From JACVRW01 sp963751835 (GTDB lineage Bacteria; Actinomycetota; Thermoleophilia; Solirubrobacterales; Thermoleophilaceae): 64,000 nucleotides of DNA. The notes beneath the pieces are model-generated. The model was not told the origin of the DNA, ran no database searches, and worked only from the letters and a program-made list of their open reading frames with translations. Location: assembly GCA_963751835.1 (NCBI GenBank), contig CAVVWD010000025.1, forward strand, positions 19,348 to 83,347, written 5' to 3'. How positions within the stretch are numbered: the first letter of the stretch is position 1; the number at the start of each line of letters is the position of its first letter. The position numbers and the translations under genes were made by a program. This document shows positions 61,902 through 64,000 of the stretch, piece by piece.

Positions 61902-62620
61902 GAGCCGGCCGCGAGCTCGTCCGGCGAGGCGAAGCGGAAGCCGACGCCGCGCACGGTGTGGATGAAGCGCGGGTCGGCCGAGTCGTCGCCGAGCTTCCGC
62001 CGCAGGCTCGACACGTGGACGTCGAGCGTCTTGGTCGAGCCGAACCAGTTGGTGTCCCAGACCTCGTCGATGAGGCGCTCGCGCGTGATCACGGTCCCGG
62101 CCTCGCTCAGCAGCAGCTGAAGCAGCTCGAACTCGCGGCGGGTGAGGTCGAGCTCCTTGCCGGCGAGCGTCGCGCTGCGGCGAGCCGGGTCGAGGGTGAG
62201 CTCGCCCGCCTCGAGCGGGCCCGTGGGCTCCGCTGCCTTTGGCGGCTCGTCCACTCGCCTCAGCACGGCACGGATGCGGGCGGCCACCTCGCGGGCGCTG
62301 AACGGCTTGACGATGTAGTCGTCGGCGCCGAGCTCGAGGCCGACGATGCGGTCCGTCTCCTCGCCGCGCGCGGTGAGCATGATGATCGGCACGCGCGAGC
62401 GCTCACGCAGGGCGCGGCAGACCTCGAAGCCGGAGCCGTCCGGGAGCATCACGTCGAGGAGCACGAGGTCGGGGCTCACCCGCTCGGCGGCCTCCAGGGC
62501 CTCGCTCGCGGTGGGCGCCAGCTCGGTGTCGAAGCCCTCGCGCTCGAGGGCCTCGCGCAGGGGCTCGGTGATCGAGATCTCGTCCTCGACCATCAGCACG
62601 GTGCGCCTGCCGCCGGCCAT
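61898..62620 (-). CDS. OmpR/PhoB-family response regulator
   Basis: A 240-residue regulator. Receiver domain: TVLMVEDEISITEPLREALER, phospho-acceptor Asp in LVLLDVMLPDGSG, Thr in IIMLTARGEE and Lys in DDYIVKPFSAREV. A winged-helix follows: LTRREFELLQLLLSEAGTVITRERLIDEVWDTNW, FGSTKTLDVHVSSLRRKLGDDS. The ATG at 62620 is the only start that leaves a normal-length receiver. It is co-translated with the kinase (4-base overlap) and separated from the next upstream gene by a strong terminator. Confidence 0.95.
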   Translation of the reverse strand: MAGGRRTVLMVEDEISITEPLREALEREGFDTELAPTASEALEAAERVSPDLVLLDVMLPDGSGFEVCRALRERSRVPIIMLTARGEETDRIVGLELGADDYIVKPFSAREVAARIRAVLRRVDEPPKAAEPTGPLEAGELTLDPARRSATLAGKELDLTRREFELLQLLLSEAGTVITRERLIDEVWDTNWFGSTKTLDVHVSSLRRKLGDDSADPRFIHTVRGVGFRFASPDELAAGS

Positions 62621-62640
62621 CACGTCGAAGGGTAGGCGCG

Positions 62641-62676
62641 AAACGGGCGCCGGGATGGAGGTCCCGGCGCCCGTTT
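62641..62676. terminator. Strong hairpin terminator
   Basis: A perfect 15-base-pair stem (AAACGGGCGCCGGGA / TCCCGGCGCCCGTTT) closes a 6-base loop. It lies 26 bases after the stop of the acidic protein gene at 62703 and just before the response-regulator start. It separates the two transcription units on the reverse strand and could also act in the other direction. Confidence 0.75.
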
Positions 62677-62702
62677 GCGTTGCAGCAGGGGAGAGGGGCG
62701 GC

Positions 62703-63281
62703 TCAGTCGTCGTCGCCGCCGCCGTGGCCGGAGTTGTCGCCGCCGTGGCCGCTGGAGTCGTCGTCACCGTCGTCGCCGCCGTGGCCCGGCCCGCTGTTGT
62801 CGTCGTCATCGAAGCCGCCGTCGTCGTCGAAACGGTCCTCGGCGTTGCCGGGGCCGGAGTTGTCGAGGCGGCCGCCGCGGTCGTCAACCCTTATGGCGCC
62901 GACGACGGTGCAGCGCGGGTCGTTGGCGTGCTCGGCCTCGTCGCACGGTCCGGAGATGTCGACTCCGCCCGTGACGGGGGCCTGAGGCCGCGGGGTGGCA
63001 ACGCCCGCGCAGCGCGGGTCGTTGGCGTGCTCGGCCTCGTCGCAGGGGCCGGAGATGTCGCCGGGACGGTCGTCGTCGCGGCGGTCATCACGACGGTCGC
63101 CGCCGCGGTCGTCGCGGACGCCGTCGTCGTCGGTGGTCTCGGTCGTGGTCGTGCGGTCCTCGGTCGTCGTGACGGTGGTGCCGGCGGGGGTCGCCGGATC
63201 CTGTCCGACCTGGGCCACCACGACGGCGGCCATGATCCCGAACAGTGCGACGGCCAGTGTGAGTGTCAGTGCTCTGCGCAT
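62703..63281 (-). CDS. Exported acidic protein with repeated SGPCDEAEHANDPRC motif
   Basis: A 192-residue protein. N-terminal helix (LTLTLAVALFGIMAAVVVAQ), a Thr-rich linker, an Asp/Arg-rich stretch, then two identical 16-residue units (ISGPCDEAEHANDPRC) about 34 residues apart. Each unit has a Cys pair that could close a loop. The tail is Asp/Gly/Ser/His rich (DNSGPGHGGDDGDDDSSGHG). It seems to be exported and probably metal-binding. It lies directly upstream of the OmpR/histidine-kinase pair, behind a terminator. Function unknown; the motif is not one I can assign to a family. Confidence 0.75.
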   Translation of the reverse strand: MRRALTLTLAVALFGIMAAVVVAQVGQDPATPAGTTVTTTEDRTTTTETTDDDGVRDDRGGDRRDDRRDDDRPGDISGPCDEAEHANDPRCAGVATPRPQAPVTGGVDISGPCDEAEHANDPRCTVVGAIRVDDRGGRLDNSGPGNAEDRFDDDGGFDDDDNSGPGHGGDDGDDDSSGHGGDNSGHGGGDDD

Positions 63282-63386
63282 GTTGGTCTTCCTTCCTTCT
63301 TCAATCGGGTGCGTCAGAGCATGCGCGGCGGCCCCCAAGGGAATGGCCAGGGCGAGGTCAGGGGTCGATCAGGGTCGGGTTAGGAG

Positions 63387-63414
63387 TTGGTAAGGACGGC
63401 GGCCGGGGTACAGT
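63387..63414 (+). promoter_or_regulatory. Promoter of the hexapeptide-repeat gene (leaderless)
   Basis: TTGGTA (63387-63392) and TACAGT (63409-63414) are 16 bases apart. The -10 ends six bases before the ATG at 63421 and there is no ribosome site, so transcription would start at or near the start codon, giving a leaderless message. Confidence 0.5.
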
Positions 63415-63420
63415 CCGCCG

Positions 63421-63795
63421 ATGCCCGACGACGAAGCTGTCACGGCCGAGAGCCACGGGATCGTTGGCAGCGCCGGAACGGTCAACTCCGTCGGCGTGGT
63501 AGGCAGCGCCGGCACGCTGGCGAGCGCGGGCGTCATTGGCAGCGCCGGCACAGTAGCGAGCTCCGGCGTGATAGGGAGCGCCGGCACAGTCGGGAGCTCG
63601 GCGGTCGTTCTGAGCGCCGCGGTCGCTTTGAGCATTGGAGTGGTCGGCAGCGCGGCGATCGTCGGCGGCCTGGGAAACGTGGGCTGCGCAGCCTGTGTGG
63701 GGTGCGTCGGCTGCGTGGGCTGTACGGGATGCGTCGGCTGTGTCGGCTGCGCGGGCCTGACCGGCGCGGTCGGCGAGGTCGGGACGAGCGCCTGA
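63421..63795 (+). CDS. Hexapeptide-repeat protein with a Cys ladder (C-x-x-C repeated)
   Basis: A 124-residue protein. After a short acidic start (MPDDEAVTAESH) the rest is about 18 six-residue units of the form G-x-V-x-S-x, visible as 12-residue pairs (GVVGSAGTLASA, GVIGSAGTVASS, GVIGSAGTVGSS). In the last third the Ser and middle positions become Cys: GCAACVGCVGCVGCTGCVGC, in all eight Cys, one every third residue. A hexapeptide repeat suggests a small beta-solenoid, with the Cys forming a ladder able to bind metal or make disulfides; a metallothionein-like role is possible. No signal peptide is present. I recognise no family. Confidence 0.7.
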   Translation: MPDDEAVTAESHGIVGSAGTVNSVGVVGSAGTLASAGVIGSAGTVASSGVIGSAGTVGSSAVVLSAAVALSIGVVGSAAIVGGLGNVGCAACVGCVGCVGCTGCVGCVGCAGLTGAVGEVGTSA

Positions 63796-63798
63796 GGA

Positions 63799-64000
63799 CT
63801 ACCTGAGGGACGCGAGCGTGCGCCCGAGCCCCTCGTCGAGCCCGACTTTCGCCTCCCAGCCGAGCTCCTCGCGCGCGCGCGACGGGTCGAGCGCGATGCG
63901 CTGCACCTCGCCCGGGCGCTCCGGGGCGTGCTCCGGGCGGAAGCCGTTGTCCAAGCGGCGCCCAGCACGTCGACGATGTCGAGCACGCTCTTCTCCACAC
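63799..64000 (-). CDS. C-terminal end of an NAD-dependent sugar epimerase (partial, frameshifted)
   Basis: The reverse strand gives EKSVLDIVDVLG, then after one missing base near 63955 RLDNGFRPEHAPERPGEVQR and IALDPSRAREELGWEAKVGLDEGLGRTLASLR with a stop at 63799. The PERPGEVQRIALDPSRAREELGW segment is the standard C-terminus of UDP-glucose-4-epimerase-like SDR enzymes. The rest lies outside the window. The exact sugar specificity cannot be told from the tail. Confidence 0.75.
   Translation of the reverse strand, partial: CGEERARHRRRAGRRLDNGFRPEHAPERPGEVQRIALDPSRAREELGWEAKVGLDEGLGRTLASLR

Noticed and set aside
62703..63230. GC-rich repeats as non-coding satellite DNA
   Set aside because: They encode the Asp/Gly-rich protein in a single long frame with a signal-like start; repeat units match at the protein level.

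Overview
The window is high-GC DNA with densely packed, often overlapping genes. Giant LuxR- and SARP-type ATPase regulators, F420/LLM-type flavin enzymes, a B12-dependent ribonucleotide reductase with NrdR, many SnoaL-fold proteins and GTG starts all point to an actinobacterium. The style of the small secreted proteins suggests the deep-branching soil lineages (Thermoleophilia/Solirubrobacterales type); this is inferred from gene style, since no rRNA is present. I saw no rRNA or tRNA gene, CRISPR array or intact transposase.

Layout. 1-4.1 kb: edge of a membrane protein, an XRE/MmyB-type repressor with two copies of a probable operator, a drug/metabolite exporter, SnoaL-fold proteins and a GFA-type zinc protein. 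4.2-7.1 kb: a membrane-anchored protein with three RYDGGPEEG motifs, a secreted DUF11 protein and a YihY-type membrane protein. 7.2-14.8 kb: a 1,680-residue SARP-STAND-WD40 regulator divergent from a vanadium-haloperoxidase-like/TolB-propeller fusion. 14.9-21.4 kb: small genes, then two overlapping LuxR regulators. 21.4-29.3 kb: metabolic and stress genes (hydrolases, M20 peptidase, VOC protein, universal stress protein, class II amidotransferase, GAP-family protein, 1-Cys peroxiredoxin). 29.4-32.0 kb: a NarL-type two-component system whose kinase carries two tandem kinase halves. 33.0-38.1 kb: a CHAD-ParA gene pair, a radical-copper oxidase and a matrixin-like protease. 38.6-43.3 kb: B3/B4-domain protein, two LLM-type oxidoreductases, a MetE-C-like protein and a Crp/Fnr regulator. 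43.5-52.4 kb: another LuxR ATPase, a second YDGGPEEG protein, YccF, a hydrolase, and a DUF4062/NB-ARC STAND protein. 52.5-57.8 kb: nrdR-nrdJ with two inteins and paired NrdR boxes. 57.8-64 kb: a double cupin and RibD-like pair, an OmpR/HK two-component system flanked by two acidic envelope proteins, a hexapeptide-repeat protein with a cysteine ladder, and the end of a sugar epimerase.

Two themes cut across the window. First, at least nine otherwise normal genes are broken by single-base shifts, most of them equivalent to a one-base insertion. nrdJ alone has three within about 90 bases that together restore frame. This is what residual assembly error looks like, although decay cannot be excluded. 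Second, several intergenic spaces hold short relics of other genes: the head and tail of an aldo/keto reductase, and C-terminal stubs of glutamine synthetase, a phage tail sheath and SnoaL proteins.

The best candidates for something undescribed are the paralogous YDGGPEEG-repeat proteins, the cysteine-ladder hexapeptide protein, the CHAD-ParA pair, and the haloperoxidase-propeller fusion.
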